Below are positions 24,922-33,450 of a stretch of 43,033 nucleotides of DNA, piece by piece. The stretch comes from JAJYSO01 sp964451785. GTDB lineage: Bacteria; Bacteroidota; Bacteroidia; Flavobacteriales; Flavobacteriaceae. Where the stretch lies: positions 1 through 43,033 of the forward strand of contig CAYVJG010000026.1 in the NCBI GenBank assembly GCA_964451785.1, written 5' to 3'. The notes under the pieces are model-generated. The model saw nothing but the letters and a program-made list of their open reading frames with translations, was not told the DNA's origin and did not search any database. Every line of letters starts with the position of its first letter. Within the stretch, counting starts at the first letter, position 1. The translations under genes and the position numbers were made by a program.

Positions 24922-27534
24922 ATGAATCCCAATAAATTAACCATAAAATCACAAGAGGTCATCCAGCAAGCTCAACAGTTAGCACATGATTTAGGACACC
25001 CGCAAATAGAAAACGAACACATTTTTAAAGCCATCTTAATGGTTGACGAAAATGTTACTCCTTTTATCTTAAAGAAACTAGGCGTAAATGTCTCAATTTT
25101 TGAACAAGTTTTAGATAAAACCCTTGAGAGTTTTGCTAAAGTTAGCGGCGGCGATACTACACTATCTCGCGAAACTGCAACTATGCTCAATGAGGCTACT
25201 AGCCTAGCTACTAAAATGAAAGACGAGTACGTGTCAATTGAACATTTACTACTGGCTATTTTTAAATCGCGTAGCAAAGTAGCACAAATTCTCAAAGACC
25301 AAGGTGTCACTGAAAAAGGCCTAAAATCAGCCATTGAGGAATTGCGAAAAGGCGAAAATGTCACTTCACAAAGCGCTGAAGAAACCTACAACTCGCTTAA
25401 CAAATATGCCAACAACCTCAACAAAATGGCTGAAAGCGGCAAACTCGACCCTATTATTGGCCGTGATGAAGAAATTAGGCGCATCTTACAAATTCTGTCA
25501 CGCCGCACTAAGAATAATCCTATCTTAGTAGGTGAGCCCGGCACCGGTAAAACGGCCATTGCTGAAGGCTTAGCTCACCGTATTGTTGCCGGAGATGTTC
25601 CTGATAACTTAAAAGACAAAGAAATTTACGCCTTAGATATGGGAGCGCTCATTGCCGGCGCTAAATTTAAAGGCGAATTTGAAGAACGCTTAAAAGCAGT
25701 TATCAAAGAAGTTAAAACGAGCGATGGCAAAATCATCTTATTTATTGATGAAATTCACACCCTTGTCGGCGCTGGTGGTGGACAAGGCGCTATGGACGCA
25801 GCAAACATCTTAAAGCCAGCTCTAGCACGTGGTGAACTCAGAGCTGTAGGTGCTACAACACTTGATGAGTATCAAAAATTCTTTGAAAAAGACAAAGCCC
25901 TTGAACGTCGCTTTCAAAAAGTACTGGTTGATGAGCCTGATACCGAAAGTGCGATTTCAATTTTACGCGGTATTAAAGAAAAATATGAAACACACCACAA
26001 GGTACGCATTAAAGATGAGGCTATTATTGCGGCCGTAGAACTATCTGAACGCTACATCACCAACCGTTTTTTACCGGATAAAGCCATTGATTTAATGGAT
26101 GAAGCCGCTGCAAAAATGCGTATGGAAATCAATTCAAAACCAGAGGAACTCGATGCCTTAGATCGTAAAATTCTTCAACTCGAAATTGAAATTGAGGCTA
26201 TTAAACGTGAAAATGATGAAGATAAATTAAAAAATCTTCGCGCTGAACTAGCCGATTTAAAAGAAGAACGAAATGCTTTAAATGCACGCTGGAAAGGTGA
26301 AAAAGAACTCATCGAAAAGGTACAGCAGATCAAAACAGATATTGAAAACTTTAAATTGGAAGCTAAACGCGCTGAACGTGAAGGGAATTATGAAAAAGTA
26401 GCTGAAATTCGTTACGGCAAAATTAAAGCGGCTCAAAATCAACTTGAAGAAGCTCAAAAACAAATTGAAAACAACAAAGGAGCTACTGCTTTGATTAAAG
26501 AAGAAGTGACCCGCGAAGATATTGCTGAAGTTGTGGCTAAATGGACTGGTATCCCGGTAACCAAAATGATGCAAAGTGAGCGTGAAAAGCTACTTCATCT
26601 CGAAGAAGAATTACACAAACGTGTTGTGGGTCAAGACGAAGCTATTCAAGCTGTCAGTGACGCCATCAGACGTAGCCGCGCCGGATTGCAAGATCAACGC
26701 CGTCCTATTGGTTCCTTCCTCTTTTTAGGAACTACAGGTGTTGGTAAAACCGAACTAGCCAAAGCGCTGGCTTCCTATCTTTTTGACGATGAAGACATGA
26801 TGACGCGTATCGATATGAGCGAATATCAAGAACGTCACGCTGTCAGCCGATTAGTAGGGGCACCTCCAGGATACGTCGGTTATGACGAAGGTGGCCAACT
26901 TACCGAAGCGGTACGTAATAAACCTTACTCTGTGGTTTTACTTGACGAAATTGAAAAAGCTCATCCCGATACCTTCAACATTTTGCTGCAAGTGCTAGAT
27001 GAAGGACGATTGACAGACAACAAAGGACGCTTAGCTGATTTTAGAAACTGTATCATTATTATGACTTCTAATATCGGTAGTCAAATCATCCAAGAAAAAT
27101 TTGAAACCCTTGATGATGTCGATACTGCTATGGAAGCTTCTAAAACAGAAGTGCTCGGTTTATTAAAAAAAATGGTTCGTCCAGAGTTTATCAACCGTAT
27201 CGATGACATTGTGATGTTCTCGCCTTTAACAAAAGACAATATTCGTCTAATTGTTAAATTACAACTCAACGGACTTAAGAAAATGCTCGAAGCTCAGCAC
27301 ATCACTTTGGATGCAACAGACGAAGCTATTGACTTCTTATCCACCCGTGGATTTGATCCGCAATACGGAGCACGCCCTGTAAAACGAACCATCCAAAAAG
27401 AAGTGCTCAATGCTTTATCTAAAGAAATTTTATCCGGTAAAATTTCAACAGATGCTGTGATTCTTTTAGATTGTTTTGAAGAACATATCGTTTTTAGAAA
27501 TGAAAATGTCAACCAAAATATATCGATGAATTAA
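24922..27534 (+). CDS. clpB: ATP-dependent disaggregase ClpB
   Basis: The product has 870 residues, standard for ClpB. The N-terminal Clp_N repeat (residues 1-145) is followed by AAA+ module 1 with Walker A GEPGTGKT (~204-211) and Walker B ILFIDEIHTLVGAGG. The long middle coiled coil (~405-530) distinguishes ClpB from ClpA/ClpC. AAA+ module 2 has Walker A GTTGVGKT (~603) and VVLLDEIEKAH. It works with DnaK to dissolve protein aggregates in the cytosol. The ATG at 24922 is preferred to a non-ATG extension at 24853, because family members start with NKLTIKSQE-like sequence and the 24846-24858 palindrome overlaps the extension. It is monocistronic with a clear terminator. Confidence 0.96.
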   Translation: MNPNKLTIKSQEVIQQAQQLAHDLGHPQIENEHIFKAILMVDENVTPFILKKLGVNVSIFEQVLDKTLESFAKVSGGDTTLSRETATMLNEATSLATKMKDEYVSIEHLLLAIFKSRSKVAQILKDQGVTEKGLKSAIEELRKGENVTSQSAEETYNSLNKYANNLNKMAESGKLDPIIGRDEEIRRILQILSRRTKNNPILVGEPGTGKTAIAEGLAHRIVAGDVPDNLKDKEIYALDMGALIAGAKFKGEFEERLKAVIKEVKTSDGKIILFIDEIHTLVGAGGGQGAMDAANILKPALARGELRAVGATTLDEYQKFFEKDKALERRFQKVLVDEPDTESAISILRGIKEKYETHHKVRIKDEAIIAAVELSERYITNRFLPDKAIDLMDEAAAKMRMEINSKPEELDALDRKILQLEIEIEAIKRENDEDKLKNLRAELADLKEERNALNARWKGEKELIEKVQQIKTDIENFKLEAKRAEREGNYEKVAEIRYGKIKAAQNQLEEAQKQIENNKGATALIKEEVTREDIAEVVAKWTGIPVTKMMQSEREKLLHLEEELHKRVVGQDEAIQAVSDAIRRSRAGLQDQRRPIGSFLFLGTTGVGKTELAKALASYLFDDEDMMTRIDMSEYQERHAVSRLVGAPPGYVGYDEGGQLTEAVRNKPYSVVLLDEIEKAHPDTFNILLQVLDEGRLTDNKGRLADFRNCIIIMTSNIGSQIIQEKFETLDDVDTAMEASKTEVLGLLKKMVRPEFINRIDDIVMFSPLTKDNIRLIVKLQLNGLKKMLEAQHITLDATDEAIDFLSTRGFDPQYGARPVKRTIQKEVLNALSKEILSGKISTDAVILLDCFEEHIVFRNENVNQNISMN

Positions 27535-27559
27535 AGTAGAAAACTCATATATTTTAACC

Positions 27560-27597
27560 AAATCCCAAGCTCAATTGAACTTGGGATTTTATTTTTT
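27560..27597 (+). terminator. Hairpin terminator after clpB
   Basis: AAATCCCAAG pairs with CTTGGGATTT over a 10-base loop, followed by a T-rich run. It lies about 25 bases past the stop. Confidence 0.85.
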
Positions 27598-28383
27598 TAT
27601 TATTAAACTATAGATTTAAATAATCTTTATTAATTACTGATTATAAATATATTTACTACACAAAAAGATAAATTTATCACACTTAATAATTAAGCCTAAA
27701 TCCACAGCAAAACCTTGTATAGCATCAAAAAACAAAGTGGAAAATCACAAATCAAGTTACTAAAAACACACAAATCACTCATAAACAACAAATTAATCTT
27801 AATTCAGACAAAAAACTATTCATTAATAATAGCCTTTTTCAAGTTTTAAAGGGGTAGTTTAGTTGGAATAATGATTAAACTTTTACTTCAAATTAACACC
27901 GTTAACTTAACTAAATATAACTAGTTTACAATAATTTAAAATATTAATATCTGTATTTTATTCAAATAAGAATCGCCTTTAAAATAATGACGACTAACAC
28001 TTTGCTTCTATTCCCTTCAAAACGTATTTTATTAGCGTTTTTACGTTGTTATAAATCTTACTTAGTTAACTGCCTTGCCCTTTATAATCCCCCCTTACTT
28101 TCTACATTTTCAAATCATATCCTAAACTAATTTTTACTTTCTTAAATCTATCAAACAACAAGATTTTCATCGATTTCATTAACGAGTAATACAAACTCTC
28201 CCGCTTCTATCAACTTTGTCAATTCATTTAAAAACAGGAGCTTTTAAACCTAGAGTTTCTTACCAAATAATGTTAAAACAAAACATAATTGTTAACTATT
28301 AAAAATGAATCATCATTAACTAAATTGCGTAAGAAGTAAAGCTTAGTTCAGACTTTTATCAGGGAGTTGAGCTGAATCCGCTA
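27598..28383. other. AT-rich gene desert between clpB and the FUSC gene
   Basis: Nearly 800 bases contain no credible reading frame, tRNA-like fold or repeat that I can recognise. It could be a decayed gene or mobile-element remnant. Confidence 0.4.
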
Positions 28384-28518
28384 ATTAATACCGTATGGAC
28401 AAATTATATAGTCCAATTTCGACAGCTGTCTCATTGTACTATATAATTTGTTACCCACGGTATTATACCTACAAAAAATATTACAAATCGGGCTAAAAAA
28501 TAATTATAATTGGTATAA
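28384..28518. repeat. Dispersed ~133-bp long-hairpin repeat, copy 2
   Basis: This is the better-preserved partner of 8302-8434. The left arm AATACCGTATGGACAAATTA, continuing TATAGTCCAAT, matches the reverse complement of the right arm (ATTGTACTATATAATTTGTT, then ACCCACGGTATT) at about 27 of 31 positions. The loop contains the small palindrome GACAGCTGTC. A second part is closed by TTATACC and GGTATAA. It lies between the converging 3' ends of clpB and the FUSC gene, the same context as copy 1. Confidence 0.78.
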
Positions 28519-28565
28519 CACTAAGCAAGAGTCAACATTGTATTGAAGATTATCAAAGGATATCC

Positions 28566-30803
28566 TTAATGCTCAAATTTCACTGCTTTAATCAACGTCA
28601 GCATACGCTGACTGTTGGCTAACAACCAGCGCAATTGTTCTGACACCAAATGTGCTTCTTCAACTGTTGAATTCCACTTTTGCAGCTCTTTTTCATCACC
28701 TTCACTGTCGGCTAAAGTTTGAGCGTTTAATTCGCTCAAATATTTTTGAATAGCCTGTTCATCTACTGGCAAAATAGAGGTGCGTTTAAATTTGATAATC
28801 TTAATAGCCGTATTTAAGTTAGCTTGTATCTCATCAATCACCACTTTAAAATCTTTTGATGCCGGAGTGGTTGGATTATGACGAATGTAGGTACCCAATG
28901 ATGCTAATGATGCCAAAAGTGAGTGCATCAACATGGCTATTTGAAACACTTTCCCCATGTGTTCGTGTTGCGTTTTAGGTTCTTGTGTCATACGTTGCAA
29001 GCTGGCGCTGAGGTCTGACATTTTTAAAAATGCTTCTTTCCGCGACAACTTATAAGCCGTTGAAGGCTCTCCTTTTTCTTGATAGTACCAAGCTATTTCT
29101 TTAAGATACGTCAAATCAGCTTTAATAGCCGACTTCAATGTCTTATCTATGCTTTTAATTTCCCATGAAGGCCACAACAATTGATTAGCCGCAAAAGCCA
29201 AAACTGCACCAATCATCGTGTCCACTACGCGAAATTTGATAAACAACATCACCTCTGGGCGCAACAAGGCGTACACAAACAACACATACATAGTTATAAA
29301 TGCCGCCGCCGCTTTATAATTGCGCTGTACCATAGAAAATCCAATCACAAAACTCACCAATCCGGCAACGGCGTAAACTGTAGCATTTCGCGTAAAATAA
29401 ACGATGATAAAAGCCGATACGCCGCCGATAATTGTACCTATAGTACGCTGTTTAAAACGCGATTTTGTCAGTCCAAAATTTGGACGCATAATGACAATAA
29501 GCGTTAATAATATCCAATACGCATTCTGCACATTAAGCGCTGTACCTAGAGCATAGCCAATCATTGTCATCACTCCTAAGCGCAATGAATGTCTAAATAT
29601 TGTTGAGCGCAAATTAAAGTTTTCAACCAACACTTTTATGCGGTAATCGTCTTTGGGGATAAATTGTGTGCGCTCTTCATGGCTGGTGAGATGCGGGCGA
29701 ATGCGATAATGGTTTTTTATCAACCACTCTATCTTTTTAATTTTATCTATTTGATTCTTATGATACTTTCTATAGTTTTTAAGTACCAACACCTCATCGT
29801 CATATTTTTCAGTCAAACGTTCATAATCTGTTATACCTTCTTGTAGGTGTGTCAATTTTTGCGACAAATCTCCTTTTTGCAGAACCATTTTAGGCCTTGC
29901 TAAATTGGCAGCCATATTGCGTAAACAAGCGCTCATTACGTGCAAGGCTTCTTGAAACTCAGCTAATACTTCTGGACGTTTTTCAAAAATTGTATCAACC
30001 TTATAATAATTTACAGGATTAGCCATAGCTAATTCTAACATATCAACCAATTCTTGAAACACCATCAACCGTCGAGCCTGATAAAAAGATTTTCCTGAAT
30101 CTTTACGTCGACTAATTAATAATTCACGTAAGTGATCGTGATTTTCTGTGAGTTTAGTTTGAAGATCTAATAATTCCTTAATCATGACCTTTCGATCATT
30201 GCGCTTATCAACCAGCTTAGAACGCGTGTCTAAATAATCTGCAGTCAATTCTAAGGCTTTAGCTAAGTGGTATTCTGTTTCTTTTCGCGGAAATAAGAAA
30301 TGGCGCATCAGTACCAATAAAATATACCAGGCTCCACCTAATGCAATGAGACCAACCTGCTCATAAATACTCATATCCGTATGCGACAAAGATGAGAAAC
30401 TCAACACCAAGGCTAACATCCCTGCAAAACTGATGAGCGATGCCCGGAATCCATAAATCGCTAGATAGGAAATACCAAAAAATAACAATCCTAAAAGCGG
30501 TATCAAAATAACCATTGGCGCTTTGAGAAAATGCATCCCAAAAGTGACACTAATGGCTAAAAGATTAGCGAGCACCATCCCGTTAACTTTTAATCGGACA
30601 CTCCCCGTGGTATCGCTAATAGAGGTAAAAAATACACCTAGACAGATAAATATCCCGACTCTTAATATTTCAAATTGAACGCCAACAAATATCGGCACCA
30701 CTATGCCGATAACCATCAAACTCGCCTTGGCAAAATCTTGGGTTTTAAAAAAATCGACTATAGCTTGTCGATTCACTAATTTTATGGATGATAACAACTT
30801 CAA
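28566..30803 (-). CDS. FUSC/YccS-family inner-membrane protein
   Basis: The product has 745 residues. The architecture is two membrane modules of about six helices each (residues ~28-165 and ~400-545, such as YWILLTLIVIMRPNFGLTKS), each followed by a helical cytosolic domain. This is the layout of YccS/YhfK and the fusaric-acid-resistance (FUSC) family, related to aromatic-acid efflux proteins; the substrate is unknown. SRFKQRTIGTIIGGVSAFII is a family hallmark. The start is unusual: the frame opens with TTG at 30803, no in-frame ATG precedes the first membrane helix, and a TGA lies upstream. It stands as a single gene. Confidence 0.85.
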   Translation of the reverse strand: MKLLSSIKLVNRQAIVDFFKTQDFAKASLMVIGIVVPIFVGVQFEILRVGIFICLGVFFTSISDTTGSVRLKVNGMVLANLLAISVTFGMHFLKAPMVILIPLLGLLFFGISYLAIYGFRASLISFAGMLALVLSFSSLSHTDMSIYEQVGLIALGGAWYILLVLMRHFLFPRKETEYHLAKALELTADYLDTRSKLVDKRNDRKVMIKELLDLQTKLTENHDHLRELLISRRKDSGKSFYQARRLMVFQELVDMLELAMANPVNYYKVDTIFEKRPEVLAEFQEALHVMSACLRNMAANLARPKMVLQKGDLSQKLTHLQEGITDYERLTEKYDDEVLVLKNYRKYHKNQIDKIKKIEWLIKNHYRIRPHLTSHEERTQFIPKDDYRIKVLVENFNLRSTIFRHSLRLGVMTMIGYALGTALNVQNAYWILLTLIVIMRPNFGLTKSRFKQRTIGTIIGGVSAFIIVYFTRNATVYAVAGLVSFVIGFSMVQRNYKAAAAFITMYVLFVYALLRPEVMLFIKFRVVDTMIGAVLAFAANQLLWPSWEIKSIDKTLKSAIKADLTYLKEIAWYYQEKGEPSTAYKLSRKEAFLKMSDLSASLQRMTQEPKTQHEHMGKVFQIAMLMHSLLASLASLGTYIRHNPTTPASKDFKVVIDEIQANLNTAIKIIKFKRTSILPVDEQAIQKYLSELNAQTLADSEGDEKELQKWNSTVEEAHLVSEQLRWLLANSQRMLTLIKAVKFEH

Positions 30804-31065
30804 TACACTTGTATTTATAAAATTGGTCTTCTCAATTCATTGATAAAGTCAACCTATTCTATTTTGATTTTATTAGAAACGATACAATTTTTGATACAAA
30901 CTTACTCAAAACTGAAAGCTCTAGCGCTCAACGTTCAAATTTGATTAAAAGTTAATATAAGGCTTATTTTCTTAACCGAATGCTATTTGGCTATGCCAAG
31001 ACGACAAACCTGCGCAGCTGATGATTACCGTCCTGCTAGTTACTCCTCTTAATAGCGAATTAAAA
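30804..31065. other. Spacer between the FUSC gene and menD
   Basis: The spacer contains the presumed promoter of the FUSC gene and the 3' end of menD. I see no gene, clear terminator or repeat. Confidence 0.35.
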
Positions 31066-32802
31066 TTAAGCTCTTATAAATTTAAAATAATTTAGCAAAA
31101 TTTCATCATTTAATTCTGTAGGTGTAAATATTTCTAGCACCTGTGGACCCGACAAGCTAAAAAAGTTTTCTAAAACAGTCTGCAATTCTGTTTCATCTGA
31201 AGCTTTGCGATAGGTAAAACCATACATAGCACTCAAATGCTCGGCGGTCAAGTTATGACGTGTTTCGAAAAAGGTATGAAAAAACGCCTCTTGTTTTTGG
31301 CCTGGAAGAATTCTAAAAATTCCGCCACCGCCATTATTGAGGATGATGATTTTAAAATTATCTGGAATATACGTATTCCACAAAGCATTACTGTCGTAAA
31401 AGAAACTCAAATCACCTGTAATCAATGTAGTCGGCAAATCAGCTTTTAGAGCAGAGCCAATAGTTGTTGAAACACTTCCGTCAATACCGCTGGTTCCGCG
31501 ATTACAATACACTTCTACACCTTGATCTAGGCGAAATAAATTAGCATAACGCACTACACTACTGTTGGATACGTGCAGCACCTGAGGTTTTGTCATTTTG
31601 TGTAAAATACGATAAAATGCCTTTAAGTCGCAAAAGGGAATATCGCGCATATACGCTTCATGACGCCGGTTGCGCTCCTGGCGATAAGTCAACCATTGTT
31701 GACAATAATCACTCTCTACCCTATGAATCAACGGCATAAATTGAGCAAAAAATGCATTTGGCGTCACATCAAAATGTTTGTTTAAGCAAAAATACGTATT
31801 CATCGCCTTTTTAGCATCTACATGCCAGTGATGCTTAGGCTGATACTTGCGCAAAAAAGCTTTGACCTTTTTAGAAACCACCATTCCCCCAAAGCTCAAT
31901 AAAATATCAGGCTGCAAAGCTTTAAACAATTCATCGCGATTAGGCGATATTTCAATCGGAGCAATCACATTATCTATACGCACTACAAAATCGCGGTGGT
32001 GTAAATTTGAAGTGGTTTCACAAAACACCAACACCGACGGGTCTTCTGCTAAATAGTCCAAATATTGATCAGCAATAGACTTTGGGGTATTAACCCCTAC
32101 CAACACCAGTTTTTTAGTGCTGGTATTCCAAATATCCGCATAGTGTTGTAAGGCTGAATTAGCAATTGTTTTAGGTTCTCTTATAGGTTCTATTTGCAAA
32201 GGATTAACCACTAAATCAGTCGTCATATCATATAAAGGCTCATAAAAAGGCACGTTGATATGCACCGGCCCTTTGCGTTCTATAGCTGTATTGAGCGCCA
32301 AATTAATTTCGCGTTCATTGTGCTTTTGGGCTTCCCATTTTTTTTGAATTAACTTTTGATCTGTTGGCGATTCATCCAATACAATTTCTGAATACAAATT
32401 AGCAGAATACAAAATGTGATTAGCGTACACATTTTTTTGACGAATCGTTTGTCCATCACCGATATCTAGTCGTTCTACAGGGCGATCAGCAGAAATAATC
32501 ACCAGCGGAATATCGCTGTAAAACGCTTCTGCTATAGCTGGATAATAATTGAGCAATGCCGAGCCTGAAGTACAACACAAAGCCACCGGCTGCCCCGTGC
32601 GCTGCGCCATGCCTAAAGCAAAAAAAGCCGCACAGCGCTCATCAACCAAGCTATAAGCTGAAAAAAAATCGTTATTAGCAAATGATATCGTCAAAGGTGC
32701 ATTGCGTGACCCTGGTGTAATCACGATGTCACGAATCCCTTTCGACTTGCACAATTCAACTACATTTTGAGCTAACGGAATTGTTGAATACATATTTGCC
32801 AT
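31066..32802 (-). CDS. menD: MenD, 2-succinyl-5-enolpyruvyl-6-hydroxy-3-cyclohexene-1-carboxylate synthase
   Basis: The product has 578 residues. This ThDP-dependent enzyme joins isochorismate and 2-oxoglutarate in menaquinone synthesis. The N-terminal Pyr domain shows IVITPGSRNAPLTISFAN and DERCAAFFALGMAQRTGQPV. CCTSGSALLNYYPAIAEAFY and ISADRPVERLDIGDGQTIRQ are MenD hallmarks. The C-terminal PP domain has NRGTSGIDGSVSTTIGSALK and a ThDP/Mg segment TGDLSFFYDSNALWN followed by ILNNGGGGIFRILPG. It is cytosolic and full-length. No other men gene is adjacent. Its 5' side faces copy B of the hairpin-rich element. Confidence 0.95.
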   Translation of the reverse strand: MANMYSTIPLAQNVVELCKSKGIRDIVITPGSRNAPLTISFANNDFFSAYSLVDERCAAFFALGMAQRTGQPVALCCTSGSALLNYYPAIAEAFYSDIPLVIISADRPVERLDIGDGQTIRQKNVYANHILYSANLYSEIVLDESPTDQKLIQKKWEAQKHNEREINLALNTAIERKGPVHINVPFYEPLYDMTTDLVVNPLQIEPIREPKTIANSALQHYADIWNTSTKKLVLVGVNTPKSIADQYLDYLAEDPSVLVFCETTSNLHHRDFVVRIDNVIAPIEISPNRDELFKALQPDILLSFGGMVVSKKVKAFLRKYQPKHHWHVDAKKAMNTYFCLNKHFDVTPNAFFAQFMPLIHRVESDYCQQWLTYRQERNRRHEAYMRDIPFCDLKAFYRILHKMTKPQVLHVSNSSVVRYANLFRLDQGVEVYCNRGTSGIDGSVSTTIGSALKADLPTTLITGDLSFFYDSNALWNTYIPDNFKIIILNNGGGGIFRILPGQKQEAFFHTFFETRHNLTAEHLSAMYGFTYRKASDETELQTVLENFFSLSGPQVLEIFTPTELNDEILLNYFKFIRA

Positions 32803-32940
32803 ATCACTTTTCTTTTCAATAATCCTGCAAGTTAATCATGCTGCGGGTATTAAAAAAAAGAAATATCGATTTCCTTACGTGCTTTTACACGCAATAGACT
32901 AATACTCAAACAAATGATTTACCTTTAAAACTGCGTTAAA

Positions 32941-33338
32941 TTAATTACTCAAGTTTCGGAGTTATTCTACTGCGATTTTTAGTACTGGACTACTTCGCAG
33001 TTCTATAAGATAGGGTTAGTTCAGTACCCCGAGTTGCACTCGAGGTTAATCAAATTCAACCATTACAGGATTGTAGATATAGACAAAAGTATGCTTTAAA
33101 AGGCCGAAGGTCTTTAATGTGATAAACCCTGTACAAACGAAGTGCAGTGCGGGGTAAGGTAGACCTCCTCCCTGCCGAACCCCGAAGGGTGTTCAATAAC
33201 AAAGGAAGTGTATAAGCTATTTTAGCTATAAATTGAGTTATATAGCTGATTACTAAGTAAATCGCATGTTATCGCATATCCAAACACATAATTCCCTAAC
33301 TTCCCATTTGTTACCTTCTCCGAAACTTTAGTTAATTA
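32941..33338 (-). repeat. Hairpin-rich ~400-bp element with terminal inverted repeats, copy B
   Basis: This is the inverted partner of 18721-19120. The terminal repeats are clearer here: AATTACTCAAGTTTCGGAG on the left and, read inward from the right, AATTAACTAAAGTTTCGGAG. Internal hairpins include CCCCGAG/CTCGAGG near 33018 and AAAGGCC-GAA-GGTCTTT near 33100. GAACCCC/GGTGTTC lies near 33178. The element occupies most of the divergent space between menD and the acyl-CoA ligase gene, so it sits inside the shared promoter region. No coding frame is present. Confidence 0.8.
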
Positions 33339-33450
33339 TCAAACCTGGTCTTCTTCGCACCATGTTCCCGGCTTAATTCTCAGCAAAATTCACATCTACT
33401 CTATTCCTTTTTCAGTAGATTTATGTCTATATTTAGAAAAATTAAAACTT

